NCBI GenBank assembly: GCA_035942915.1
Contig: DASZCR010000099.1
Location: 1 to 10,523, forward strand
Length of the DNA stretch: 10,523 nt
Direction of reading: 5' to 3'
Source: DASZCR01 sp035942915
GTDB lineage: Bacteria; Acidobacteriota; Blastocatellia; Pyrinomonadales; Pyrinomonadaceae
The notes under the pieces were generated by a model. That model had not been told where the DNA came from, searched no databases, and saw only the letters and a program-made list of their open reading frames with translations. Positions 1-4,602 of the stretch are shown here, piece by piece. A program made the translations under genes and the position numbers. Every line of letters begins with the position of its first letter. The first letter of the stretch is position 1.

Positions 1-372
1 GTGGACGAGATGTCCGCCCATGCGACCGCGCGCGCTGATGACGGCTTCGGGCAACCCCGTAGAGCGTCGCGCCGCTTCGAGCCGTTGCGGGTAAGGTTTG
101 GAATCGACGAAGCCGAGCGGGTCTGAAGAGACGATGTCTCCGTCGTACTCCTCGTACTTGCCCTCGTCGTAGAGCATGGCGAGGCGCGTGCGCGCGTCGA
201 GACGGAAGTGGAAACTGCAATGCGGACAGACTTCGAGCGACTCTTCAAGTTCGCGTTTGTAGAGCGCGGCCTCGCACTCGCTGCACTTGACGAAGATACC
301 TTCGGTCTTGACGCGCCGCTCGTCCGCCGGGACGGATTCGATGCGCTGGTTCTTTTTACGAAACCAAGACAT
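1..372 (-). CDS. accD: Acetyl-CoA carboxylase carboxyltransferase subunit beta, N-terminal part (cut by window edge)
   Basis: The first 124 codons of AccD are present and the gene runs off the left edge. AccD is half of the carboxyltransferase (AccA2D2) that moves the carboxyl group from biotin on AccB to acetyl-CoA, giving malonyl-CoA for fatty acid synthesis in the cytoplasm. The translation begins MSWFRKKNQRIESVPADERR and carries the family's N-terminal zinc ribbon: Cys30, Cys33, Cys49 and Cys52 in the CX2C-X15-CX2C spacing. The start of the crotonase-like carboxyltransferase domain follows, with DPLGFVDSKPYPQRLE around residues 84-99. The ATG at 372 is chosen because the conserved MSWF start falls there and GAAGG lies 7 bases upstream. 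It is separated from the upstream secreted-protein gene by about 300 bp with a terminator-like hairpin, so it is probably transcribed independently. Nothing is odd in the visible part. Confidence 0.95.
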   Translation of the reverse strand, partial: MSWFRKKNQRIESVPADERRVKTEGIFVKCSECEAALYKRELEESLEVCPHCSFHFRLDARTRLAMLYDEGKYEEYDGDIVSSDPLGFVDSKPYPQRLEAARRSTGLPEAVISARGRMGGHLVH

Positions 373-427
373 AGGCTAACCTTCGTTGCTCCTGACCTTC
401 ATTTGCTGCCGATTTCTCCTCTGGCGG

Positions 428-477
428 ATTCTACCATATCCCTATCGTCTCTCCGAGCACGCGTCATCCGCGTCATC
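428..477 (-). promoter_or_regulatory. Possible accD promoter region with a tandem 9-bp repeat
   Basis: Read on the minus strand, a TAGAAT hexamer (428-433) is a plausible -10 box about 55 bp before the accD start. The hexamer 17 bp further upstream (TCGGAG) is not a good -35. Immediately beyond it stand two perfect head-to-tail copies of GATGACGCG (469-477 and 460-468), a placement that would suit an activator site at a promoter with a weak -35. The rest of 373-610 shows no convincing gene. The promoter call is weak; the repeat is certain. Confidence 0.25.
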
Positions 478-610
478 TTAGTCGCTTCCGACGAAGGAGT
501 GGAGGGAAAAGCGGAGATTCTTCGTCAGCACATTGGCCGTGCGTCGAGAGACGGCCGCCCGCATAGCTTGAGAGGGTCGAGCGGGCGTTGCCCGGAATCT
601 TCCGCAAATG

Positions 611-643
611 CGAAAGGGTCTCGCTCTTGACAAGACCCTTTCG
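611..643 (-). terminator. Perfect 11-bp stem-loop after the secreted-protein gene
   Basis: CGAAAGGGTCT (611-621) and AGACCCTTTCG (633-643) are perfect inverted repeats with an 11-base loop. On the minus strand the hairpin starts 29 bases after the stop codon of the secreted-protein gene and is followed by GCATTTGCGG, so the U-tract is poor. The position suits transcription termination or 3'-end protection for that gene and would insulate accD. It does not resemble the attC-like sites further upstream: it has no AATTC box and no core site. Confidence 0.55.
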
Positions 644-672
644 GATAGAGATGTACTGTGGCGGCTTGTGCC

Positions 673-1017
673 TTAATCGGCATCGCCGCAGAAGGTCGTG
701 GTCGAGGCGCTGCCCGTCGCGCCGCTACTATCGGTCACATTCAAGTAGACGGTCTGATAGCTGTATGCGCGTGCGCAAGGGATGATTGCTATTCCGACAT
801 CTTCTGCGACCCGACTCGCCGGCGGCGTCCATCGGTAGGTGTAAACACCCGTGCCGCCGCTCACCTCGAAGTGACATTCGAGACGTTGATGCCCCAGTGA
901 TATGCAATAAAGCCCGACGTTGAGAGACGTGGGCGCGGCGCCGGAGTTGCCGGGAACAACCAGCAGGACAATGGCAACGATGGCGAGGACAAGCATCCTC
1001 ATCCGGTGACTTAACAT
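673..1017 (-). CDS. Small secreted protein with a single Ig/PKD-like repeat, function unknown
   Basis: A 114-residue protein. Residues 1-28 are a classical Sec signal peptide: basic MLSHRMRM, then a hydrophobic core LVLAIVAIVLLVVP and a probable cleavage after NSGAA near residue 28. The mature part, about 86 residues, contains GGTGVYTYRWTPP (54-66) and later VYLNVTDSSGATGSAS (90-105), the pattern of a PKD/SprB-like beta-sandwich repeat. Four cysteines (38, 48, 81, 110) could form two disulfides outside the cytoplasm. The ATG at 1017 is supported by AAGGAGG with a six-base spacer. The gene has its own promoter and operator-like dyad (1091-1137) and a hairpin after the stop. It is the last small gene before accD and has no attC-like site behind it. 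I do not recognise a specific family; a role in surface binding or as a lone domain of a larger adhesin is only a guess. Confidence 0.8.
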   Translation of the reverse strand: MLSHRMRMLVLAIVAIVLLVVPGNSGAAPTSLNVGLYCISLGHQRLECHFEVSGGTGVYTYRWTPPASRVAEDVGIAIIPCARAYSYQTVYLNVTDSSGATGSASTTTFCGDAD

Positions 1018-1090
1018 GTTGAGCCTCCTTCGTGAAGTAAACGTGGAACCAGTGAGGTTGAGGGGTTCGCGTCTGAAAAGGTAGGCCGCA

Positions 1091-1120
1091 ACGATACGTC
1101 ACTTGCCGAAGGGGTGTCAA
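1091..1120 (-). promoter_or_regulatory. Sigma70-type promoter of the secreted-protein gene
   Basis: On the minus strand a perfect TTGACA -35 box (1115-1120) is followed after 18 bp by TATCGT (1091-1096), a 4/6 match to the -10 consensus. Transcription would start near 1084, leaving a leader of about 65 nt before the ATG at 1017. Confidence 0.6.
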
Positions 1121-1137
1121 TGGTCTGAATGACCATT
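1119..1137 (-). promoter_or_regulatory. Operator-like 19-bp dyad overlapping the -35 box
   Basis: AATGGTC (1119-1125), spacer TGAAT, then GACCATT (1131-1137) is a perfect 7-bp dyad. Its last two bases are the first two of the TTGACA -35 box of the secreted-protein promoter, so a protein bound here would cover or touch RNA polymerase's -35 contact. The size and symmetry suit a dimeric HTH regulator. A separate small inverted repeat, CCATAG/CTATGG (1162-1167, 1181-1186), lies just upstream, next to the attC-like site. Confidence 0.5.
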
Positions 1138-1191
1138 TCGCTGGCGAGTTCTCCGCTCCTGCCATAGCTTCTCAAGACTCCTATGGTAGCC

Positions 1192-1302
1192 GCCTCACGT
1201 CTGAATTAACCGGGCGCGGGCGAGCGTCATCCGAGACGCGCCGCAAAAGAGTAGTGATGAAAGAGACGCTATCCCGCGCTCCGGTTGAGAGAGTTGTCAG
1301 GC
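1192..1302 (-). other. attC-like integron recombination site (111 bp)
   Basis: Read in gene sense (minus), the site starts GCCTGACAACTCTCTCAACC and ends CCGGTTAATTCAGACGTGAG followed by GC. The canonical aadA-type attC, from memory, starts GTCTAACAATTC with a CAAGCCG box and ends CGGCTTAA-TCAAGCGTTAG, so both halves match in order and spacing. The outer boxes are R''=GCCTGAC (1296-1302) and R'=GTGAGGC (1192-1198). Inside, CAACCGG pairs with CCGGTT, GCGCGGG with CCCGCGC and AGCGTC with GACGCT, so the single strand folds into a long hairpin. The site begins 36 bp after the stop of the winged-helix gene, as expected for a cassette. The odd point is the core GTGAGGC instead of GTTRRRY. The alternative is an unrelated palindromic repeat. 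Confidence 0.7.
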
Positions 1303-1338
1303 GCGGCAGTTCGTTCCAGCGGAGAGTCCTTCGCCCTT

Positions 1339-1629
1339 TTAGTTGCTGAGTTTGCCACGCGAGATTTCGTCCCTCACATCGGGCCATCCTCGTCCCGGTT
1401 TCAGCAGGAACTGTGGCGGAGTGGTGAGAGCCTGCGGTATTCTGACCACTTCTTCGCGCGCCTCAAGATGGTCTATTGCCTCCGTCATCTCTGTGCTCGC
1501 TATTCCCAGAGCGGCGGCCAATTTATCCTCACCTATCCCTTGTCCCTCAAACTCCGCTCCATTCTCTACGAGCCATTGAGCAACTCGCTGTGCGTTCTGT
1601 TCGACCTGAGCCTTGTGTCCGTCTGCCAT
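1339..1629 (-). CDS. Small winged-helix-like protein, probable cassette gene
   Basis: A 96-residue soluble protein with no signal or membrane segment. The predicted layout is a first helix at about 9-23 (VEQNAQRVAQWLVEN), a second at 33-42 (GEDKLAAALG), a likely recognition helix at 45-60 (STEMTEAIDHLEAREE) and then a strand/wing VVRIPQALTTPPQFLLKPGRGW at 61-82. That order is a winged helix-turn-helix, so DNA binding is plausible but not shown. The ATG at 1629 has AAAGGAG six bases upstream. The gene is followed 36 bp after its stop by one attC-like site and preceded at 1787 by another, so gene plus downstream site look like one integron cassette. It could regulate itself or the next gene, which has a dyad over its promoter. 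I know no named family for it. Confidence 0.75.
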   Translation of the reverse strand: MADGHKAQVEQNAQRVAQWLVENGAEFEGQGIGEDKLAAALGIASTEMTEAIDHLEAREEVVRIPQALTTPPQFLLKPGRGWPDVRDEISRGKLSN

Positions 1630-1749
1630 CTCAAACTCCTTTCCTTAAACGCTAGACAATCTTGGCCTGAAGGTGAATGCGGTGACTGTAGAGGTTATCA
1701 TTACTCTAAATCCGCTATCCAGTTCTAGGGATTATTCGACGGGACGCCG

Positions 1750-1778
1750 CGCTGCTTGCAGCAGCGTGCCCGAAGGGC
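1750..1778 (-). other. Two adjacent small hairpins at the 5' side of the winged-helix cassette
   Basis: CGCTGC-TTGCA-GCAGCG (1750-1766) and GCCC-GAA-GGGC (1768-1778) are perfect inverted repeats, one base apart, between the attC-like site and the winged-helix gene. No U-tract follows on either strand. They may be a leader structure or a terminator remnant for readthrough from the upstream cassette. The remainder of 1630-1786 shows only the ribosome binding site. Confidence 0.4.
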
Positions 1779-1786
1779 GGCTCCAT

Positions 1787-1862
1787 TCCTCACGCCTGAA
1801 TTGGCCGGCGCGGAGACCGTGAATGTAATTATCGGGTGGGCAGCTCGCGTGAGTTGTGAGGC
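1787..1862 (-). other. attC-like integron recombination site (76 bp)
   Basis: In gene sense the site starts GCCTCACAACTCACGCGAGC and ends GGCCAATTCAGGCGTGAGGA. The outer boxes R''=GCCTCAC (1856-1862) and R'=GTGAGGA (1787-1793) pair over six bases. The 3' end AATTCAGGCGTGAGG aligns with the AATTCAAGCGTTAG of ordinary attC sites and with the other copy at 1192-1302 (AATTCAGACGTGAGG). The inner stem is weaker than in that copy. The site begins 35 bp after the stop of the membrane-protein gene, in the orientation expected for its cassette. As in the other copy, the third core base is G rather than T. Confidence 0.65.
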
Positions 1863-1897
1863 GCGGCTTCAGCGCATAACTTGAACAGGTGTATCGG

Positions 1898-2530
1898 CTA
1901 CTTATTCGCCAACGCCGGAGCAGGAGGTAGTTGGGTATATAAGTCGAACACGCGCTGTTGGTAATTCTCCGCCTCAAGCCAGTAGGCTAAAGAGAACACA
2001 ATAATCAGAATCGACGTGGCAATGAAATGCCGGGCAAAGTAACGAGGCTTTATCCCTTCTTTATAATGCCGTGTGACTTTATAGATGCCCATCGAGACGA
2101 AGAATAAGATAAAGGAAATTGCCGCACCCCGTAGAACCCGAATGAATAATTTATGACGATCCAACCAGCTAGCGATGGCCGGACTCCGCTCCTCAAGCGC
2201 AAATTCGGCAATTTTCAGTCTTTTTGCTTTCCCCTGATTCTCCGGCGCCTCGCCCCATTTTGTGAACTGCAATTTATGCTGATGGCCGGGGTCTACGCCT
2301 GCGTAATCTAAAACATCATCGAAGAGCCGATTGGCAGCGACACCGATGGAGAAAGCGACGACGAGCATGAGAACGGCTTTTGTCGTTCTGTCATTTATAG
2401 AATCCAGACGTGCAAAGAATCCATCCCTTTTTCTAAGCGACGGGCTAGAGAGAATTATCAATGGCAATATTCCGAGCAACGCTAAAATGCCGACAACCTG
2501 AACCTCGATAAAGTAATTGATTGAAAACAT
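1898..2530 (-). CDS. Four-helix inner-membrane protein of unknown function, probable cassette gene
   Basis: A 210-residue protein with four hydrophobic segments, roughly residues 8-28, 52-70, 132-152 and 168-186. There is a polar loop of about 60 residues between helices 2 and 3 (including GHQHKLQFTKWGE and an EERSPAIASWLDRHK stretch), a short basic loop between helices 3 and 4 (KVTRHYKEGIKPR) and a Pro-rich C-terminus, LPPAPALANK. No catalytic motif is visible. The ATG at 2530 has AAAGGAG upstream with a four-base spacer. Base composition differs from the operon genes: three 60-base stretches counted by hand give 38, 43 and 48% G+C, against 67% in a comparable nusA stretch. The attC-like site at 1787-1862 follows its stop, so gene and site together look like a mobile cassette. 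I do not recognise the family; a defence or stress role would be speculation. Confidence 0.8.
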   Translation of the reverse strand: MFSINYFIEVQVVGILALLGILPLIILSSPSLRKRDGFFARLDSINDRTTKAVLMLVVAFSIGVAANRLFDDVLDYAGVDPGHQHKLQFTKWGEAPENQGKAKRLKIAEFALEERSPAIASWLDRHKLFIRVLRGAAISFILFFVSMGIYKVTRHYKEGIKPRYFARHFIATSILIIVFSLAYWLEAENYQQRVFDLYTQLPPAPALANK

Positions 2531-2863
2531 AAGTCTCCTTTCATACTCTCAAGCGTAAAGCGCCAGAGAGAGACAGCGCCAAAGAAAACACACAGCGTTG
2601 ATGCGAGGCGAGCCGGCGAGGGTCTGGGAATGACTTGTTGGGTGCGCCCATTCCTGTATAGGTATGCGGATTTGAGGAAAAACGTTTCGAGAGGTCGGCC
2701 GCGTGCATTTGGCAGGCACGCTCGCCGGAGCGGTCGAGGTCAATGGAGAGCTATTCCGTATGTGGCAGCGTTGCGGGGGCTGTCTGGTTGTCGCTTCGGG
2801 GAATCGGTCGCGCTTCAAGGCGCGGGCGAGTGGGGCTGATTAGCGAAGTCTCTAGCGGCCTGT
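2531..2863. other. Gene-free stretch upstream of the membrane-protein gene
   Basis: Apart from the ribosome binding site next to 2530, I see no supported gene in these 333 bp; open frames on both strands lack initiation signals and protein-like composition. A small inverted repeat, GGAATG (2627-2632) with CATTCC (2649-2654), encloses an isolated GTTGGGT (2637-2643). No clear promoter is visible, although TATACA on the minus strand near 2655-2660 might be a -10 without a -35. Confidence 0.5.
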
Positions 2864-2932
2864 GCTCTACAGAAGTTAAGCCGCCCACATCTTCTCTAAG
2901 ACATGGGCGGCGATGGGCATGAAGCGTGACAC
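2864..2932 (-). terminator. Nested stem-loop after nrnA: operon terminator or degenerate attC-like site
   Basis: The centre is a symmetric hairpin: GCCGCCCA (2880-2887) pairs with TGGGCGGC (2904-2911), and inside it TCTT (2890-2893) pairs with AAGA (2898-2901) around a CTCT loop. On the minus strand it is followed by TTAACTTCTG, a modest U-rich tail, so termination of the rimP-nrnA transcript about 100 nt after nrnA is plausible. The same stretch also has attC features: GGCGGCTTAACTTC matches the usual GCGGCTTAACTCAAGC box, GTAGAGC (2864-2870) sits where R' would be and GTGTCAC (2926-2932) where R'' would be. R' and R'' do not pair well, so the attC reading is weak. Confidence 0.4.
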
Positions 2933-2986
2933 AAGCGCCGACGGACGCAACGAGCGTGGCGAAGACGCGACGTGAGCCGTCCTGTC

Positions 2987-3008
2987 AACGACGCTTCTCC
3001 GCGTCGCT
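2987..3008 (-). other. Hairpin overlapping the nrnA stop codon
   Basis: On the minus strand AGCGACGC-GGAGAA-GCGTCGTT forms an 8-pair stem with one G-U pair. It begins at the last base of the nrnA stop codon. No U-tract follows, so it is more likely a 3'-end stabiliser or chance pairing than a terminator. Confidence 0.35.
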
Positions 3009-4033
3009 TACTCGGCGTTGAGCATTCCGGGCGCGCCGCGTCCGCGCCCGTTGTTCGAGGGCGGCGGCATCTCTCCGCCGTCGCGTTGCTCGACGGCCTC
3101 GATGAGCAGCGCCACGACCTGACGCTCGGCCTCTTCCCACTCGCCGCGCAGAGTGCATCCGGCCGCATTGCGATGTCCGCCGCCGCCGAACTCTTCGGCG
3201 ATGCGCGCGACGTTGACCTCGCCTTTCGAGCGCAGCGAGACGCGATAGACGCCCGGCTCGCTCTCCTTGAGGAAGGCTACGGCCTCGACCTGCCCGCACG
3301 AGAGCGGATAGTTGACGAAGCCATCCGCATCCTCGTCGGTCGCACCGGCGCGCTCCTGCATCTCCATCGTCTGCCTGAGCCACGCGACGCGTCCCGAAGG
3401 GTCGCGCCGCGCCGTCGAGAGCACTTCACTCAAGAGCGCAATCTTCGCCCACGGGTAGTTGCCGAAGACGGCCTGCGAGACCTTCGCCGGTTTGACGCCC
3501 GCGCGCACGAGTTCGGACGCCACCTTGAAGGTGCGCTCCGTCGTGTTCGAGTAGTGAAAAGAGCCTGTGTCGGTGACGAGCGCCGTATAGACGCACTCGG
3601 CAATCTCGCGCGTGACGCGCACGCCGAGCGCCTTGCAGAGGTTGTAAATCATCTCGCCGCAGGCCGAAGCGGTCGAGTCAATCCAGTTGATAGTGCCGAA
3701 GAGCGAAGTGGTCGAGTGGTGGTCGATGTTCACGACCGTCTGCTGTTCAAGCCCTTCGAGGCCGGGGCGCGAGATGTCTGAACACTCGATGACGAAGACG
3801 GCATCGTAAGGGCGGTCAACCGACGAGGTGACGCGCACGCTGTCCGCGCCGGGCAACTTCAAATAGGCGTGCGGCACGGGGTCGCGCATGATGACTTCCG
3901 GCTCTTTGTCGAGGGCGCGCAGGAGCCAGTAGAGGCCGAGCGACGAGCCGAGACCGTCGCCGTCGGGGCGGACGTGCGAGGTGATGGCGAAGCGACGCTT
4001 CGCCTCGATTAGCTCAACAACTTGACTGAGCAT
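3008..4033 (-). CDS. nrnA: DHH/DHHA1 phosphoesterase, NrnA-type nanoRNase / pAp phosphatase
   Basis: A 341-residue cytoplasmic enzyme. NrnA-type proteins hydrolyse very short RNAs and dephosphorylate 3',5'-pAp using Mn2+. Visible motifs are HVRPDGDGLGSS (20-31, motif I), VFVIECSDISRPG (79-91, motif II region), NIDHH (102-106, the DHH signature), LVTDTGSFHYS (152-162, motif III) and the DHHA1 substrate-binding FGGGGHRNAAG (282-292). The last ~24 residues are low-complexity. The ATG at 4033 is chosen because the conserved domain begins there. An in-frame GTG at 4096 would translate the palindromic repeat lying between this gene and rbfA. Only UUUAAAAAG precedes the ATG, so the ribosome binding site is poor. 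It is the last gene of the rimP-nusA-infB-rbfA operon, a common place for this family. Motif II has Glu83 where I would expect Asp. Confidence 0.9.
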   Translation of the reverse strand: MLSQVVELIEAKRRFAITSHVRPDGDGLGSSLGLYWLLRALDKEPEVIMRDPVPHAYLKLPGADSVRVTSSVDRPYDAVFVIECSDISRPGLEGLEQQTVVNIDHHSTTSLFGTINWIDSTASACGEMIYNLCKALGVRVTREIAECVYTALVTDTGSFHYSNTTERTFKVASELVRAGVKPAKVSQAVFGNYPWAKIALLSEVLSTARRDPSGRVAWLRQTMEMQERAGATDEDADGFVNYPLSCGQVEAVAFLKESEPGVYRVSLRSKGEVNVARIAEEFGGGGHRNAAGCTLRGEWEEAERQVVALLIEAVEQRDGGEMPPPSNNGRGRGAPGMLNAE

Positions 4034-4044
4034 CTTTTTAAACA

Positions 4045-4118
4045 AGTGATGGGTGATGAGTGATGGGTGATAAGAGAAATGCTTTCTTCTTATCACCCAT
4101 CACTCATCACCCATCACT
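4045..4118. repeat. Perfect 31-bp palindrome of seven-base units between rbfA and nrnA
   Basis: Positions 4045-4075 and 4088-4118 are perfect inverted repeats of 31 bp. After a one-base bulge, GAAA (4076-4079) pairs with TTTC (4083-4086), leaving a loop TGC. Each arm is made of heptamers, on the minus strand ATCACCC, ATCACTC, ATCACCC, ATCACT. The element ends 11 bases before the nrnA start. At the other end it overlaps rbfA by 12 bases, providing its last codons (Ser-Asp-Gly in frame) and its TGA. It looks like a REP/STRR-type dispersed palindrome, and a related copy lies at 4530-4602. Confidence 0.9.
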
Positions 4119-4523
4119 CGAATTCTCCTTTTCAGTGGGGTCGGCAGCCGCGCCGTCTGTGACGGGGGAAGTGGTGCTGCGGCTGTCGTCCTGTCCGAGT
4201 TCGGTCAACAACTGTTCGACGCGCGTGGCCGACTCCTCGACCATGTCGCGCACGAAATGAATTTCGGGCGTATAGCGCAGGTTAAGCGCCATGCCGAGTT
4301 GGCGTCGGACGTAAGGCGCGGCCTTGATGAGCGCCTTCAAGGCGGCCGCCCGCTCCTCCTCCGTGCCTTCAACGGTCACGAAGACGCGCGCGTCGCGCAA
4401 GTTCTCCGACATCCGCACGTCCGTCACCGTGACGGATGCGACGCGCGGGTCTTCCAACTCGTAGCCGACAATCTGCACGATTTCCTCGCGCACCGTCTCG
4501 GCAAGTTTCTCCGCCCTACGCAT
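4107..4523 (-). CDS. rbfA: Ribosome-binding factor A (30S maturation)
   Basis: A 138-residue protein. RbfA binds the immature 30S subunit near helix 1 of 16S rRNA, helps late maturation and is needed for cold growth. The single KH-like domain covers about residues 1-108, with MRRAEKLAETVREEI, LEDPRVASVTVTDVRMSENLRDARVFV and YVRRQLGMALNLRYTPEIHFVRD all matching the family. The ATG at 4523 is chosen because the conserved domain starts there. A GTG at 4580 in the same frame would only add translated repeat sequence. No Shine-Dalgarno is visible before 4523, since the preceding bases belong to a palindromic repeat. The C-terminal tail after about residue 108 is non-conserved and acidic/Ser-rich, and its final Ser-Asp-Gly and stop codon come from the palindrome at 4045-4118, so the original end may have been altered. 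Confidence 0.93.
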   Translation of the reverse strand: MRRAEKLAETVREEIVQIVGYELEDPRVASVTVTDVRMSENLRDARVFVTVEGTEEERAAALKALIKAAPYVRRQLGMALNLRYTPEIHFVRDMVEESATRVEQLLTELGQDDSRSTTSPVTDGAAADPTEKENSSDG

Positions 4524-4529
4524 AAAAGC

Positions 4530-4602
4530 AGTGATAGATGATGGTTGATGGGTGATAAGAAGGAGGATTTCTTCTCTCACTTATCACCCATTGCTCATCA
4601 CT
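4530..4602. repeat. Degenerate copy of the heptamer palindrome between infB and rbfA
   Basis: The left arm (4530-4560) matches the left arm of the 4045-4118 element in all but four of 31 positions. The right arm is about one heptamer shorter. AGTGAT (4530-4535) pairs with ATCACT (4597-4602), and the inner stem pairs 4548-4559 with 4580-4591. It fills nearly the whole 77-bp infB-rbfA gap: one end touches the TAG of infB (4601-4603) and the other stops six bases before the rbfA ATG. Confidence 0.8.

Noticed and set aside
513..596. A 28-codon minus-strand frame upstream of accD
   Set aside because: No ribosome binding site and no recognisable composition; too short to support.
611..643. The 11-bp palindrome after the secreted-protein gene as a fourth attC-like site
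   Set aside because: It lacks the AATTC box, core boxes and asymmetric bulges; a simple terminator-type hairpin fits better.
1285..1728. A 147-codon plus-strand frame over the winged-helix gene and attC-like site
   Set aside because: It is antisense to a gene with an ideal ribosome binding site and runs through a palindromic recombination-type site.
2637..2643. An isolated GTTGGGT, a perfect match to the integron core GTTRRRY
   Set aside because: No partner RYYYAAC at a suitable distance on either strand and no attC-like arms; a seven-base match to a degenerate motif is expected by chance.
2549..2839. Overlapping frames on both strands (89 and 69 codons) upstream of the membrane-protein gene
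   Set aside because: No Shine-Dalgarno, no protein-like pattern, and neither is favoured over the other.
2972..3781. A 269-codon open frame on the plus strand opposite nrnA
   Set aside because: It is antisense to a clear DHH phosphoesterase and has shadow-like composition.
4045..4602. The heptamer palindromes as a CRISPR array
   Set aside because: The units are contiguous seven-base repeats arranged as inverted arms, with no unique spacers.
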